A stretch of DNA of 64,000 bases, taken from Struthio camelus (Eukaryota > Chordata > Aves > Struthioniformes > Struthionidae). Position 1 is the stretch's first letter, and the number at the start of each line of letters is the position of its first letter. Of the stretch, positions 1 through 10,680 are shown piece by piece. The stretch covers positions 21,022,501 through 21,086,500 of the forward strand of contig NC_090954.1 of assembly GCF_040807025.1 (NCBI RefSeq). The letters run 5' to 3'. The notes beneath the pieces were generated by a model, which saw only the letters and a list, made by a program, of their open reading frames with translations, had not been told where the DNA came from and made no database searches. Made by a program: the position numbers and the translations under genes.

Positions 1-1812
1 TCACTGTAGCGGCTTGTGGTTTCTGTGGAGTTTTTGGTGCCAGGCTTGGGACAGGCCTGCGGTTAAACTGCTCAGCGCCTCTGTCCCCCCGTGGCATAGC
101 CAGGAGGAGAAAACCCAAGGACGGTGTGTCCTGCTTGCTCCTGGGTCCCGTGCGCGAGTGCGTGTGGGTACTGGGGCGCAGGAAAGCCTGCGTTCAGCTA
201 TCCAGGGGCTGCGTGCAAAGACCCCGAGTGCTAGAGCCCTTAAGAGTTTCTGGATGAGGTGCAGAGACCCAGAAAAGGTGCAGGCCAAGATCTGGCTTGA
301 TTTCTCTGCCTTTCTTTCATCTACCCCCACCCAGTTTAATTCCTGATCTGCTGTGAGAGTGCACAAGGTGAGGTAATATTTAATACACTATTGCAAACCT
401 TAGAGGAGAAAACTAACATTCATTGTGAGGCCGATTTGTGCTTTGTATGGAAGACCTGCGAATGCACAGGGGGATGACGATAAGATGAGCTAAGTGGCCA
501 TTTCAGAGGAGGAAAGTAGCACGTGAACTTGTAGTGCAATGTGACAACTAGTCACGTTTGCTCCAGGGTTCAGATCAGGCTTTAAGCAATGGTTAGTTCA
601 ACACAATACAACGTTGGGCACGTTCACCCTAAAGCTTGAGGCATTCTTGGTGTGCAAGTAGTAACTGGCTCTAAACTTGGTGCTTTTGTCAGCAGATGTG
701 GATGCTATCAATCGTGGGGTCTGGTACCTGTAGGACACCAGAACATAACCTATCAGACCTTAATAGCCCATCTGTATATAGTATAGAGCATCTCTGTTGC
801 TCTGTAGCTTCCGACGTTGGGAATATACCCAGACTCGTCTTCGCTTTGTTGCTTTGGGCACTGCTTGCAGCACAGCCAGCAAAGTCCGGAGGTCAGGACG
901 GACCTCCTGTGCAAGCACTTGCCCAGTCGTGCGATGTGCTTGGCTGCCCACGCTCGGTAGCTGCCCGGCTAGCGCTTCGCCTGCATGGCAGGAGCACAGC
1001 ACGCGGGTCCTCTAGTTTCCTTATCATCCACGCGAGAGGCCGGTGGGCAAAAGATTTGCAGAGTTTAATGCAGGAGCTGCTTCTCCTTCGTTCACTGGTC
1101 TTGATGCACGCCAGATCTGCGATGGCCTTTTTATACCTTGCAGAAGCAATGCTGGCTGCCGTGCTTGTTGCCGTTTTTAAAGATCCTGCAGGGCTGGCAT
1201 GTGTAGTAGGAGACTTCCCATAGCCTTTTTGTCTTACGTTTGCAGAGCCCATTCTGGGCTGTAGCTGCCCCTCAGCTGGGCTCCTCTTGTTTCGATATGC
1301 AGTGTGAGACTGACTCGTTAATCACGTTACCGCTCTGTTCTGCAGAGCAAGGGATGTTCCTTCATTTCTGCCTGAACAAGATTTGTGAGAGCAGGTTACT
1401 GAACTGTAGTACAGTCTCTGGTACCTATGTAGCCTTTCAATTCCAAAGCTAGCAAAGTTACTTTTATCTTATGGATAAGTGCTTCAGCAAGCACTTGAAA
1501 GATTTTTATTTCTTGCCTGGTGAGGAATCTAGTTCCCGCGCTGCTAAGAAATGTGCAGCAGAAGTCACGAATACTTATTCTGCAAATCTGTTTTGCAGGG
1601 TATAACTGAGTAACTGTTGGGCTTATCATATGCTAGTTTAAGATGATAGATGTATTTAGTTATGATCATGTTGTCTTATGAAAAGCAAAACTTAGCAGAA
1701 AGTAAAATGATCTCTGAGCTCATTCAGTGTTATAAAACATAGTTGTCCAGTTTATCAGTAAATGGCTTCTGTTCCATTACTACGAAGTAAAACTTCACCC
1801 TTGTATTTTCAG
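1..1812 (+). other. CTNNA1: CTNNA1 intron (partial, 3' part)
   Basis: No coding exon is recognisable here. I looked for the alpha-catenin residues that precede the next exon (the segment ending in an IADH-like motif) in all + frames and did not see them, so the upstream exon lies left of the window. The intron ends in a T-rich tract and AG at 1811-1812. Short open frames on both strands show no recognisable family and are probably chance. Confidence 0.85.
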
Positions 1813-1947
1813 TGTCCGGATTCTGCATGCAAGCAGGATCTTCTAGCCTACCTGCAGCGCATCGCTTTGTATTGCCATCAGCTGAATATCTGCAGCAAAG
1901 TGAAGGCCGAAGTTCAAAACCTCGGAGGGGAGCTGGTTGTGTCTGGG
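1813..1947 (+). CDS. CTNNA1: CTNNA1 penultimate coding exon (alpha-E-catenin, actin-binding domain)
   Basis: Alpha-E-catenin links the cadherin-beta-catenin complex to F-actin at adherens junctions. This exon encodes 45 residues starting CPDSACKQDLLAYLQRIALY and ending ELVVSG. As far as I can recall the human protein, it is identical, and would be about residues 767-811 of 906. It forms part of the C-terminal F-actin-binding helical bundle and includes the positions equivalent to human L785, I792 and V796, reported at the actin interface. The acceptor is the T-rich tract plus AG at 1811-1812, and the donor is GT at 1948 (GGG|gtacgt). The exon is 135 nt and phase 0 at both ends. The next exon continues the frame with VDSAMS. 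No frameshift or stop is seen. Confidence 0.97.
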
Positions 1948-4900
1948 GTACGTATGAGCTCTCCATTTCATGTGCTTTGTTGTCCAAGGGAAACGATTGT
2001 TCCACTCTTAAGCTTTCATGCTAAATGTCACAGAAGATAGATAAGGTCTAATGGCTTTCAGTCGAAGTTTTAATGCATGCAAACTTTATAATAGTGCCAA
2101 CCCTACATGCATGGCTGGTTGTTTTGGGAGGAAATGCTTATTGCTTGAAAGGGTGGGGAAAAAAATACAGACTTTCAGTTTTTCTTCCTCAGCAGTATTT
2201 GTAGACAGGTTCACTCTATGTAACCAACCATTCTTTTTTCAAAGACTGATTTAACCTCATTAAAAGGAAAAAACACTTTAATCAGCATACCTAAACCCAC
2301 CCCATGTTTCTGCACAGACTCTGAACATGTTGGGTATCAGGCCCTGTAGTTCTCCAGGGATGTTAATATTTCAAAATAGCTATGCCCTGAAGAACATAGG
2401 GGTTTCTTCAGGGGCTGCGCTATTTTGTGACAGCTGAAAGCTGCCGTAGGCCAGCCTACTTCCTTACTTCAGCCATTCCTTGGCAAATAATTTTTTTGTC
2501 TGCGCTGTCCTTCATGAAATGGTTCATGCTACGGAGAATCTGTATGATGGATATTTAGGGGGGAAGAGGAGAGAATAGAGCTAAGTTCTTGATTTCTTTT
2601 GACATGTTCTTCCTTGCGCTAGACAGTTGTGTTTGATCACTTGTGCTTTTCCCCATCCATGTGATGACTGAGGCAGGGAGTTTGAAGAAGGGACAAAAAT
2701 GTTTGATAGCCCAGTATTGCAATCTGAATCCTTAAAAGCCGTTTAGATATTTCAAATACTTAAACTGTTAGCCCCCCCCCCCTTTTTTTTTATGAACAAT
2801 CCAGAGTTTAGTATTAGCAGGAACACTTCAGAAGAGGAATAGCTGCGGGACGTCTGAAACAACCTGCTGCAGAAGCGACAACAGTCGTATACCGCACTTG
2901 CGTAAGCTTAGCTCCTTGGCAGGGGAGATGGGCTGCTCTGCTCCCCCTCCTCCCGCTGCCGGTCCCCACGCTCAGCTTCCCAGCGCCCAGGAGCGGAGCA
3001 GCGAGATACATAGCAACACATGTTCCCGCACATCTCCGTTGCATGCCTGATGTCCTATTATCTGGAAGGCTGAAGGCATCATGCTGTCAAAGTAGTAGAT
3101 GTGTCATTATGCAGTAATGTGTACTCTAGGGTTTTACTGCAGTTATTCAGTGTCTTCGGAATTTACATACCCTTCTGCCATAAATTAGTTATATGAACAG
3201 GCTAGCATCTGTATTGTAATCTGCTGTTTTTATCTGTTCGCTGTGAATCTGCCCGCTGGGGGTGAATATTGCAAGTAGTAGTATTACGCTTCTATCAGAG
3301 CATCAGATGAGGTTTATCAAATGAAGACCTCTGCTTGTTTAGGCTAGTCCAGGGATTTCATCTGTTTACGAGTAAAATTCTCCCACTGCGCTGAGTGTTA
3401 ACATCCTCCCCCGTATACAGCAAAAATTTTGTCAAAACAGGGACTATATAGCTGAGGCAGTAAGAGCTTGCACCCTAGGCAGTCTGACAATTTGTGTAGA
3501 AATGCACCTTCTTGCTTTCATTGCTGTTAATACGATTCTTCCTGCTGTGAAGAGCCATGGAAATAGTAAAATGCAATGAAAGTGTTTTCCAGTGCGGTGG
3601 CTTGGGCAAGGAAAGCAGATGAGCCTGGTTTGCAGGAGGGCACACTGCAGCTCCCAAGGACCTACCAGACCTGCCCCCTGAGGCTGTTTTGGTACTCAAA
3701 AACAACTTGGAAAGGGAGATAACAGCACCAGAAGGAAAGCAACCAAAGCCCCTGCTGCTAGAGAAGCAACAGCTTGGAGATTTTCCCCCAGATCCTTCTT
3801 AGATGTGTGCAGCACTGGAATTTAGGTGTATAGAGGCAGCTCAGTTCAAGCCGAATACAGAGAAAGCTGAAATCCTGCCAAAAATCATTTGGCATTCGCA
3901 AGAGAGGTTCTTGTCTGCGGCGGGTGAAATGATGCCAAACACGCATAAAAGGGCGACAGCGGCCACTTCCGTTCGGAAGTGGTGCCCACCGCTGGCATCA
4001 GAGGTTGAAACGTTTCCTAAGTGGGACGGGGCTTCAGCCCCTTCTTTGCCTGCGAGCGTTTAAACCCCAAACTCCCCTTTGGCCAGGAGGACGCTGCAGT
4101 CACTAGGCTGCAGCCCAGTCTCGGTGGAAGTGTCCTGTGCCGTTTCGGTTGGGGCCGGACTGTTCAGCCAGGGCCAGAAATCATCAAGCAGGAAAACAGG
4201 TAACAGAGTGGGGAAATAATTTTGCAGCCTCATGGTTAAGGTTTTGAGCTGGGAGGAAATAGTTTGGGTGCTAGCCCTCCCCCCCTTGAACCATTGATGC
4301 ATTTTACCTTTCTGCAGCCCTTGGTTTAAAAAGGGGAATCCTGTGAGCAGGTTTCATGCTTGCAAATTCATGCCAGAACTCAGCAGTTGGTAGTGTCATA
4401 ACGCACAGGCAGCGAGTAATAAATTTAAGTTGACTTAACGTTCAGTTTTACAACTTACGTTGCTAATTCAATTGCATAGATGCGAGTTACAACATTTGGC
4501 TCAAAGCAGACTCCCACCAGCACGTGGGAATCGAGGGTTATTAAACCAGTAGTATAGCAAATCCGTAAGGTGTTGGTTTCCCTGGCTGGCTGTAACTCCC
4601 AGAGCTGGTATCTTCCCTCGCTATTGCAAGTCTCATTCAGTCTTTTCTTTTTCCTTTTCCATTGCATTTCCACATGCTCTTAATTCAGCTGTTACCTCTC
4701 CAAATTGCAATCCCAAAATGCCAAAAAACAGCTTAGCGTTCACGTGAGAAATGGGCATTAATGGTGCAAGACTTTACTGGGTAAACCCTCGGGGTCCGTC
4801 TGGTTTTTCGGCTTTGAAGGGGTGTCTCGATGCCGTCGTAGGCGTCCAGTGCACGGCACCGGCATCCGCCAGCTTTCCAGGGAAGTGCTGCACCGCTCGG

Positions 4901-5524
4901 GCTCACTTCAGTGATTCTCCTGTCTTTCCTGTGCCCCTTCCTGCCTCCTCCGCCGCTTCTGGCACTTCCTCTTGGCCATGGCCTGGAGCTTCGGAAAAGG
5001 CACTTTTTCCTCACGTTCGTGCTCCTGTCGATCCAGAACCACCTCTGAAATTGCTTCAGCCCTGTCTAAAGATACAACTCCACTGCTTCCTTTTTATTAC
5101 AACTTAATATTCTAGTATGATTTAAATATTTATTAATCAGTGATTAAGATGTTACCACGGCTTTATAAATTTCATTAGCGAATGAGCTGCTGTTAAAGCT
5201 TAGCCACTAAAGCAGAGAGTGGTATACAAATCTTTTAGATTACCATTAATATGGAAACGGCACCGATAAAGTGCAAGTGCTGTTCGGGTTTCCCCCCCCC
5301 ACCCCCCCGCCTTAGGACGCAAGTCATTTTTTTACCACTTAGTGTCAAAAGAAAAATGTGGCCTCGATTTTGAAATATCCGATTACAAAAAAAAAGGGGG
5401 AAAAGCAGTTTTCAAGTACTCTTATGAAATAAGCTCCAGGGCTATCATGCTTTCTGGAACACTGTCTTTGGTTTGTCTCGTTTTTGTGGTACATGACACT
5501 CGTGCGTGTGTTCCTGTTTTTCAG
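1948..5524 (+). other. CTNNA1: CTNNA1 last intron
   Basis: Intron of about 3.6 kb between the last two coding exons, with GT at 1948 and a pyrimidine-rich acceptor ending in AG at 5523-5524. It holds a C11/T9 homopolymer junction at 2772-2791 and a C-rich tract near 5291-5310. There are a few GC-richer patches (about 2.9-3.0 kb and 4.8-5.0 kb) without convincing ORFs. Confidence 0.93.
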
Positions 5525-5812
5525 GTGGACAGTGCTATGTCTCTTATCCAAGCAGCCAAGAACCTGATGAACGCTGTGGTGCAAACGGTGAAGGCTTCCT
5601 ACGTGGCATCTACGAAGTACCAGAAGTCGCAGGGAATGGCTTCGCTCAACCTCCCTGCCGTGTCCTGGAAAATGAAGGCTCCAGAGAAGAAACCCCTGGT
5701 CAAGCGAGAGAAACAAGATGAAACTCAAACGAAAATCAAAAGAGCATCCCAGAAGAAACATGTTAATCCAGTGCAGGCTCTCAGTGAATTCAAGGCTATG
5801 GAAAGTATTTAA
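5525..5812 (+). CDS. CTNNA1: CTNNA1 terminal coding exon (alpha-E-catenin C-terminus)
   Basis: This last coding exon encodes 95 residues from VDSAMSLIQAAKNLMNAVVQ to the stop TAA at 5810-5812. It corresponds to about human residues 812-906: the last long helix of the actin-binding bundle plus the flexible basic tail. The positions equivalent to human K842 (STKYQK) and W859 (VSWKMK), both reported at the actin interface, are kept. The tail reads VKREKQDETQTKIKRASQKK, which matches the CTNNA1 paralogue rather than CTNNA2, whose tail differs here. The final residues are KAMESI, where human has KAMDSI, a conservative D to E change. The acceptor is tttttcag at 5517-5524, phase 0. Confidence 0.98.
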   Translation: MDSAMSLIQAAKNLMNAVVQTVKASYVASTKYQKSQGMASLNLPAVSWKMKAPEKKPLVKREKQDETQTKIKRASQKKHVNPVQALSEFKAMESI

Positions 5813-6815
5813 AGAGGTTTCTGTGTTGGTTATTTTTTCCTTTAGTCCACTACTGCTACTTCCAGAACTCTACTTTTAATATTCTAAGGATTTTCCAAAG
5901 TTTACTATTCCTTAAAATGTATTTACTTAATATAATTTTGATAACTTTGTTTAGATTACGTGGGGAAACGCTCAAATTTATAAGTCCTATCAATATAACT
6001 TCAGCCTGCAAAAGTGTGTTAATTTAGACTGCTTTTAGATTTCTGGGGCATATTTCTAGCTGAAAATTATTTTGTATAATCTTGCTTTAAACAAACTATT
6101 CTATAACCAAAGAGGATTTTACAGTAACACTAATGGTTAACGTTGTTAGTTGAATCATGCTACACATCCAGTGACTGCAGTTTTGCATTGTGATCAAGAG
6201 GGAGAAATTAGACCTTTTCACTCGATAACTAAAGAATTGCTGTATGTAATAGTGTATTCCTGCTGGCGGTGGAGAGGGAATGAGCTGTACGTGCTAAAAC
6301 GAAAATGAAAATAGAGCAAGTGCTAGGTGCGCTGCCACCACCTTACGATCACAACTGAAAACCATCTGGAAAAGTAAAATACTACAGCGGGCTTTCCTAA
6401 GCTGAGGGAGCGTGATGGGGTTCGGGTTGGTTTGGGGGTTGCTGGAGGTGGGGAGGTTTCCAGGGGAAGGGGCCGAGGCAGGAGGAGGTTGGATTTGGGT
6501 AGTGCTTCGTGGTGCATTAGCTGCGTCTTGCTGCTTTTCCAGACCCCTACTTGGGCTGTGATGGGTCATTTCCAGCTAAGCTTTGTGTGTGGAGTATCTT
6601 CAGGTGACTTTGCAGCAGGTCAAGGTCAAGGCTAAGGGTTTTCGCGTACCTTTCTGAAGTGGGATTACCGGGAGCAAATCCAGTAAAACCTAGAACGCAT
6701 CATGAAGAAAACTGATTACTTTTGTATGACACAAGACAAGAATTTTAATGCCTGGTTACAAATTACTAATGTATTTTGCTGCAGGACACTAATAAAGTTG
6801 CTTTTACCAGCCAGT
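5813..6815 (+). other. CTNNA1: CTNNA1 3' UTR (end inferred)
   Basis: AU-rich sequence follows the stop codon, with several ATTTA-like motifs. The first canonical AATAAA is at 6791-6796, followed by a strongly GU-rich stretch from about 6813. That gives a UTR of about 1 kb, in line with my memory of mammalian CTNNA1. The end coordinate is inferred, and a longer form using the AATAAA at 7093-7098 is possible. Confidence 0.65.
6791..6796 (+). terminator. CTNNA1: Probable CTNNA1 polyadenylation signal (proximal)
   Basis: Canonical AATAAA about 980 nt past the CTNNA1 stop. It is followed about 20-60 nt downstream by GU-rich DNA (tgtattgtggcgctgtg), the expected downstream element. Confidence 0.65.
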
Positions 6816-6820
6816 GTATT

Positions 6821-6854
6821 GTGGCGCTGTGAATGTAGTGGCGCTGTGAATGTA
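6821..6854 (+). repeat. Exact 2 x 17-bp tandem repeat beside the CTNNA1 poly(A) site
   Basis: The unit gtggcgctgtgaatgta occurs twice, back to back (6821-6837 and 6838-6854). It begins 25 nt after the AATAAA at 6791-6796, within the presumed GU-rich downstream element. Confidence 0.9.
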
Positions 6855-7092
6855 GCGTGTTTCCAACCCACCCGTCCCCTCCTGCCACCCCGCATTCAAA
6901 TGCAAATTGTCATTGTAGCTCACTGCTAATAATTGCTCTGCATCCTGCCTTGGGCTTGCAAAGAAACCCAGCAAATAATGTTTATTCAGGCTGCAATTTA
7001 GACTATACATTATTTGTGATAACTATAGCTACAAGGTATAATTTTGCTGTCTTATTTAAATTTTATGAATTCCAGTGTGTTTTACACTTACC

Positions 7093-7098
7093 AATAAA
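7093..7098 (+). terminator. CTNNA1: Possible distal CTNNA1 polyadenylation signal
   Basis: A second AATAAA on the + strand in an AT-rich context. It has a weaker downstream GU element than the signal at 6791, and could serve a longer CTNNA1 3' UTR. Confidence 0.35.
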
Positions 7099-7115
7099 AA
7101 GTCCAGTATTCAAGA

Positions 7116-8890
7116 AGAAGCATCTGGGCAGGTCAAAGTCTCATTTGCTGTTTTTATAAAGCATACATTAAAAATGGAAAGCGGCCTGTTCTGTATTTAA
7201 TGTTTTTAACTGCGAGTAAATTTGAGAGCCAATCATTGGTTGTGCTTAAGTTGTAATGTGATTTATCTTGATCAGCTTACGATATAGTCCAGCTTTTTGA
7301 AAAAATAATTTGAGCTATAAATATATTCAAAATTATTAGTGTCACGCTACAAAAATGCTGATCAGAATTCCTAGGATATTTTTGCAGAGGTTATTGCATT
7401 TTCAAGCATTTTAGTCTCTTGAGTATAAAAGATAAACAGCTGAATTATATAATCGTTTTTATGTGCCTGTAACATCTAAACATGCATCTGCTTGGAGGGC
7501 AAGCTAATGTGCTCGTCCCAGTGGCTTTCAGGGGCTATTGAAAGAGGTGTGTTGTATATCTGTATATAACTGATGTCCAGTTTTATACAGCACAGTTCTT
7601 TTTCTCTCTTGCTATTAAAATAACTGTTTCAAATGTTACACACCTTGGGCTGCTCAACGGCTCTCTTCCCAATAAGTGCATTACTCCAAAAAAAGCCCAA
7701 GAAGCATAAAAAAAACCCCAAACTCAAAAAAATTGTTAGCTTGAAAAAAAGTATATTAAGATGTACAGAAAAATTTCTCTCCCTTACCTTTTAGGTAAAC
7801 ATTAGTGTATTTTATGCTATGAACTTTTCAAGCCCATCAAGTCAGCAACAAATTAAAACACAGTTTCACTTGATTGAAAGATCACTTGGACACCCGGATG
7901 AAAGCCAGAAGGATGTTGCAAGTGAGTCCGTCGCGCAGAGGAAGAAGGGACCCTCCTTGCTTCAGGAGGGCGACGCCGCCCTCAAGACTCCCATGCGAGA
8001 GAGGAAGAGTTAAGACCTGGATCTTAAGTGCCTGAACAGAGATTTAAGGGGCTGCCCAAAATGTCAGTCTTTTAAAAAAATAAAAATAAGTAAAATAAAT
8101 AAAATAAACCCACTCGGCTGCAGTCTAGCCCAGAGGCTGCCTGAGCACTTGCTGCGCGGTGGCAAAGTGGCTGGAGACTCGCGTTAAGGAAGAAGGGGTT
8201 CAGCCAGGGCTTTGCCCGCAGAAGGTGCTCGCGGCTCCCGCGCGAGCACGGAGGCGCCTTGTTGGTGCCCGGTGGCTTTGGCGGCTCCGGTCGTCTGCGT
8301 GGGGCCTCTGAGCGAGGACGCGAGCCGGAGGAGAGCGCCTCCGGCTGCCTGGGGATCGGGGCAGTCCCTTACCTGGACCACAAGGCTCAGCTTTCAACCA
8401 TCTCCTTTCAATGGGGACTGTGACCTGCTCTAAACCCAGGCTCCTCCGCAGCGACCGGGGGAGCGGGCTGCTGCTCCGGCGAGAACTGCGTTCGATGGAT
8501 AGGGGAGAGGCACATCAAGGTGAAAACTACAATGGATGTAACTTAATTGCTGAGGTTGGAAATGCATTGTCGCTGGCTGATGGGGAAGCAAAGCCCGATC
8601 CGGCCGAAGCAGGGGGGAATTCAGAGTAGCAGTAAATGGGATGTTCAGTTTCTGTGCTGCAATATAAATAGCTACGTGGTGCTCGATACCTAGCTCTTGT
8701 ACTACCGCCCTTCACCCTAACAAGCCTTGTCTGAACAGGCGCGCCATGCCCCGGCTTAGCAAAGGCCTGGTTTTAAACCCCGTGCAAATTCCTTGTTCAT
8801 AAACTGGCTTTACATCAGCCAAGCGCGTGAACTTCATAGTTGCCTGTTGTGAATCATTTTTAACTGTATAAATCAGTGGATGGCTCGGCA
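7116..8890. other. Intergenic DNA downstream of CTNNA1
   Basis: No recognisable gene. The left part is AT-rich, with a low-complexity A/T tract at about 8071-8112 made of AAATA/AATAAA-like units. The composition becomes GC-rich from about 8.1 kb. A consensus splice donor on the - strand (CCAG|gtaaggg) reads at 8373|8372, and TATAAATA lies at 8663-8670 on the + strand. Neither is tied to a recognisable transcript. Confidence 0.6.
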
Positions 8891-8894
8891 TCAC

Positions 8895-10500
8895 TCAGCA
8901 AGGCTTTTTCCGGCTGTTTAAACGCGGGTAACTTTTCTGAATAGACTGAAGCCTGATGCGGAAGGCCTGGAGGAAGGCTGATAACGAAGGAATCGCTGCT
9001 CTTTGGGAGCGAAACAGTTGGTGTTTCTGCTTCGGCCTCTCGGTGGAGCGAGAAGGGCCGCCAGCTCCGCAGAGCCGCCCGGCGCGGAGCCCCAGGCGAG
9101 CCCGGCCGCCAGGTCCCGCCAAGGCGCGGGCAGCGCGCAGCTCCCCCGGGCTGGGGGTGCGGGCGGGAGCCCGGCCGTAACGCAGCGTCGGGGAAGGGCC
9201 TGTGCGGCCGGCTGCGCTGCGGCTGCCGGGGGGGGCGTGCGCGTCCTCTGGCCGAAGCGGGGAACGAGCACAGCGGCAGAGCCCTCCCCGCCGGGTCGCG
9301 CGGGCGACGGAGAGCAGCTGCCGGGCGACAGCTGGGCCTAAACCGGCGCCGCCGCCGCCGCTCGGAGAACAACCTGCCTTTCGCTTGACGCCACCTCGCC
9401 CGAGGGCGGGCGGCGCCTCCGGCCGCGGTGGAAGCTGTTAACCTCACGGCGCCGTGAGGGGCCGCGCGCTGGTGCCCCTTGGCTGCTCGCGGCCTGAGCC
9501 ACGCACGCGTTGCCCACGGGCAGAGGAGGAAATTCAGCGGCGCTTAATCACCGATGTCCCCCCGCCACCGTCTAACACACACTGACATGAGTGTTGAACA
9601 GCAAGGATTTGGGCGGTCCCCCCCAGCCCCTTTTCGCCCCCAACTGTGGCAGGCTAAGGACCCGGGGGGGCCGGGGGGGGGGGGCACCATGGCTTCCCGG
9701 CGCCGCTCGCGGCTTTGGGGACGGTCCCGCTGTGCCGGTCGGAGGGGCGCGAGGGCCGGGGGGGGCGCCAGCTGCTGCACTGCCTTTCTCCGCCGGCCCC
9801 CGCAGGGCAACCAGCCCTAACTGTCTTCACGGCGTGTTAGTTAAACCACGCTAAAGCCCTGAGTCGCTCCTCTTGCTCAGCCTATAAAGTGGTCTTAATT
9901 CAATTCGGCAGTGAATTAAGCCGCGTTGAATTTCTGCCGCCTTAATGGCTTGTGAAGGGCTCCAGGCCGAGGTTGAACCGCCGCCGCCGTTCAGGCTCAG
10001 CCCTGTCCGCGTGTCCACGCCAGCTGCGCCCACCGCGGGGACGGGGACGCCGGCCCGCGTCTGCGCCCCCCCCCACCCCGGGAGCCGGTTCGTCCCCGCG
10101 GGCCGGAGGGGCGGAGGGACGGGGCCGCCTTTCCGGGGGTCGTGGCGAAGGGCGCCGGCCGGGCCCGTCTCCCCGGGCTCACGCGCTCGCTAACGGCTGG
10201 AGCGAAGCTGCCTGGGTGATTGGCCATGTCGTGGTTGAGGCGCTCGGCCTTTGCGTTAATTTGTTGTATTCGTCTTCTCCACCAAAGGGGTTTTTTAACT
10301 GGAAAACCAGCAAGTGGGAGCGCGGCGGCACCGGCGCGGGGGCAGCACCCTCCCCGGGGCCGAGCGGGGGCTACGCCGGGGGGGGGGGGACCAGCCGCTC
10401 GCTGCAGCAAAGGCTTCAAACTGCAAACGCGCCTTCCTGCGGGCGACGTGGCCACCGGCTCACCCCCCCCCGCCCCCAGCTGATGACTTTTCCTAGCAGA
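8895..10500. promoter_or_regulatory. Orphan CpG island between the convergent 3' ends of CTNNA1 and SIL1
   Basis: CpG-dense, GC-rich DNA is concentrated at about 9030-9530, 9660-9800 and 9960-10490, in sharp contrast with the AT-rich flanks. It contains TATAAA at 9883-9888 (+), a reversed CCAAT box (ATTGG) at 10219-10223, a perfect 18-bp palindrome at 9442-9459 and long G runs. Such islands usually mark promoters, yet both neighbouring genes end towards it. The long open frames inside it are repetitive R/P/G/A-rich translations typical of CpG DNA and match nothing I recognise. An unannotated lncRNA or gene promoter is possible. An unmethylated GC-rich segment without promoter function is the alternative. 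Confidence 0.7.
9442..9459. repeat. Perfect 18-bp palindrome (cctcacggcgccgtgagg)
   Basis: The sequence equals its own reverse complement with no spacer and sits inside the CpG island. It could be a dimeric protein binding site or chance in GC-rich DNA. Confidence 0.9.
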
Positions 10501-10520
10501 TTTAGTTATTAAAAAACAAA

Positions 10521-10538
10521 CCCCCCCCCCCCCCCCCC
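10521..10538 (+). repeat. C18 homopolymer
   Basis: Eighteen consecutive C residues at the right edge of the CpG island. This can be a sequencing or assembly weak point. Confidence 0.95.
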
Positions 10539-10662
10539 AAACAAAACTCAGCCAGGGCCAGCTGGGAAACGCAGGTCTGAAAAGGAAGAAAGCAAAAACC
10601 AACCAACCACTTTTTAAGTCCCAGCCTGAAACCAATCCCCCCAAAAAAGACTATTTAAAAAA

Positions 10663-10680
10663 ACACACACACACACACAC
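10663..10680 (+). repeat. (AC)9 microsatellite
   Basis: Uninterrupted AC dinucleotide run following a short A tract. Confidence 0.95.

Noticed and set aside
1213..1260. Splice-acceptor-like tract (cctttttgtcttacgtttgcag) in the first CTNNA1 intron
   Set aside because: The sequence after it does not encode alpha-catenin residues in any frame, and the true next exon starts at 1813.
8860..9447. 195-codon - strand frame at the left of the CpG island
   Set aside because: R/P/A-rich translation with no recognisable domain. It lacks a supporting splice or start context.
9952..10512. 186-codon open frame on the + strand in the CpG island
   Set aside because: Same reason: stop codons are rare in CpG-rich DNA, and the translation is low complexity.
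9997..10644. 215-codon open frame on the - strand in the CpG island
   Set aside because: G/P/R/A-rich translation with runs from homopolymers, overlapped by an equally long frame on the other strand. No family motif. A composition artefact.
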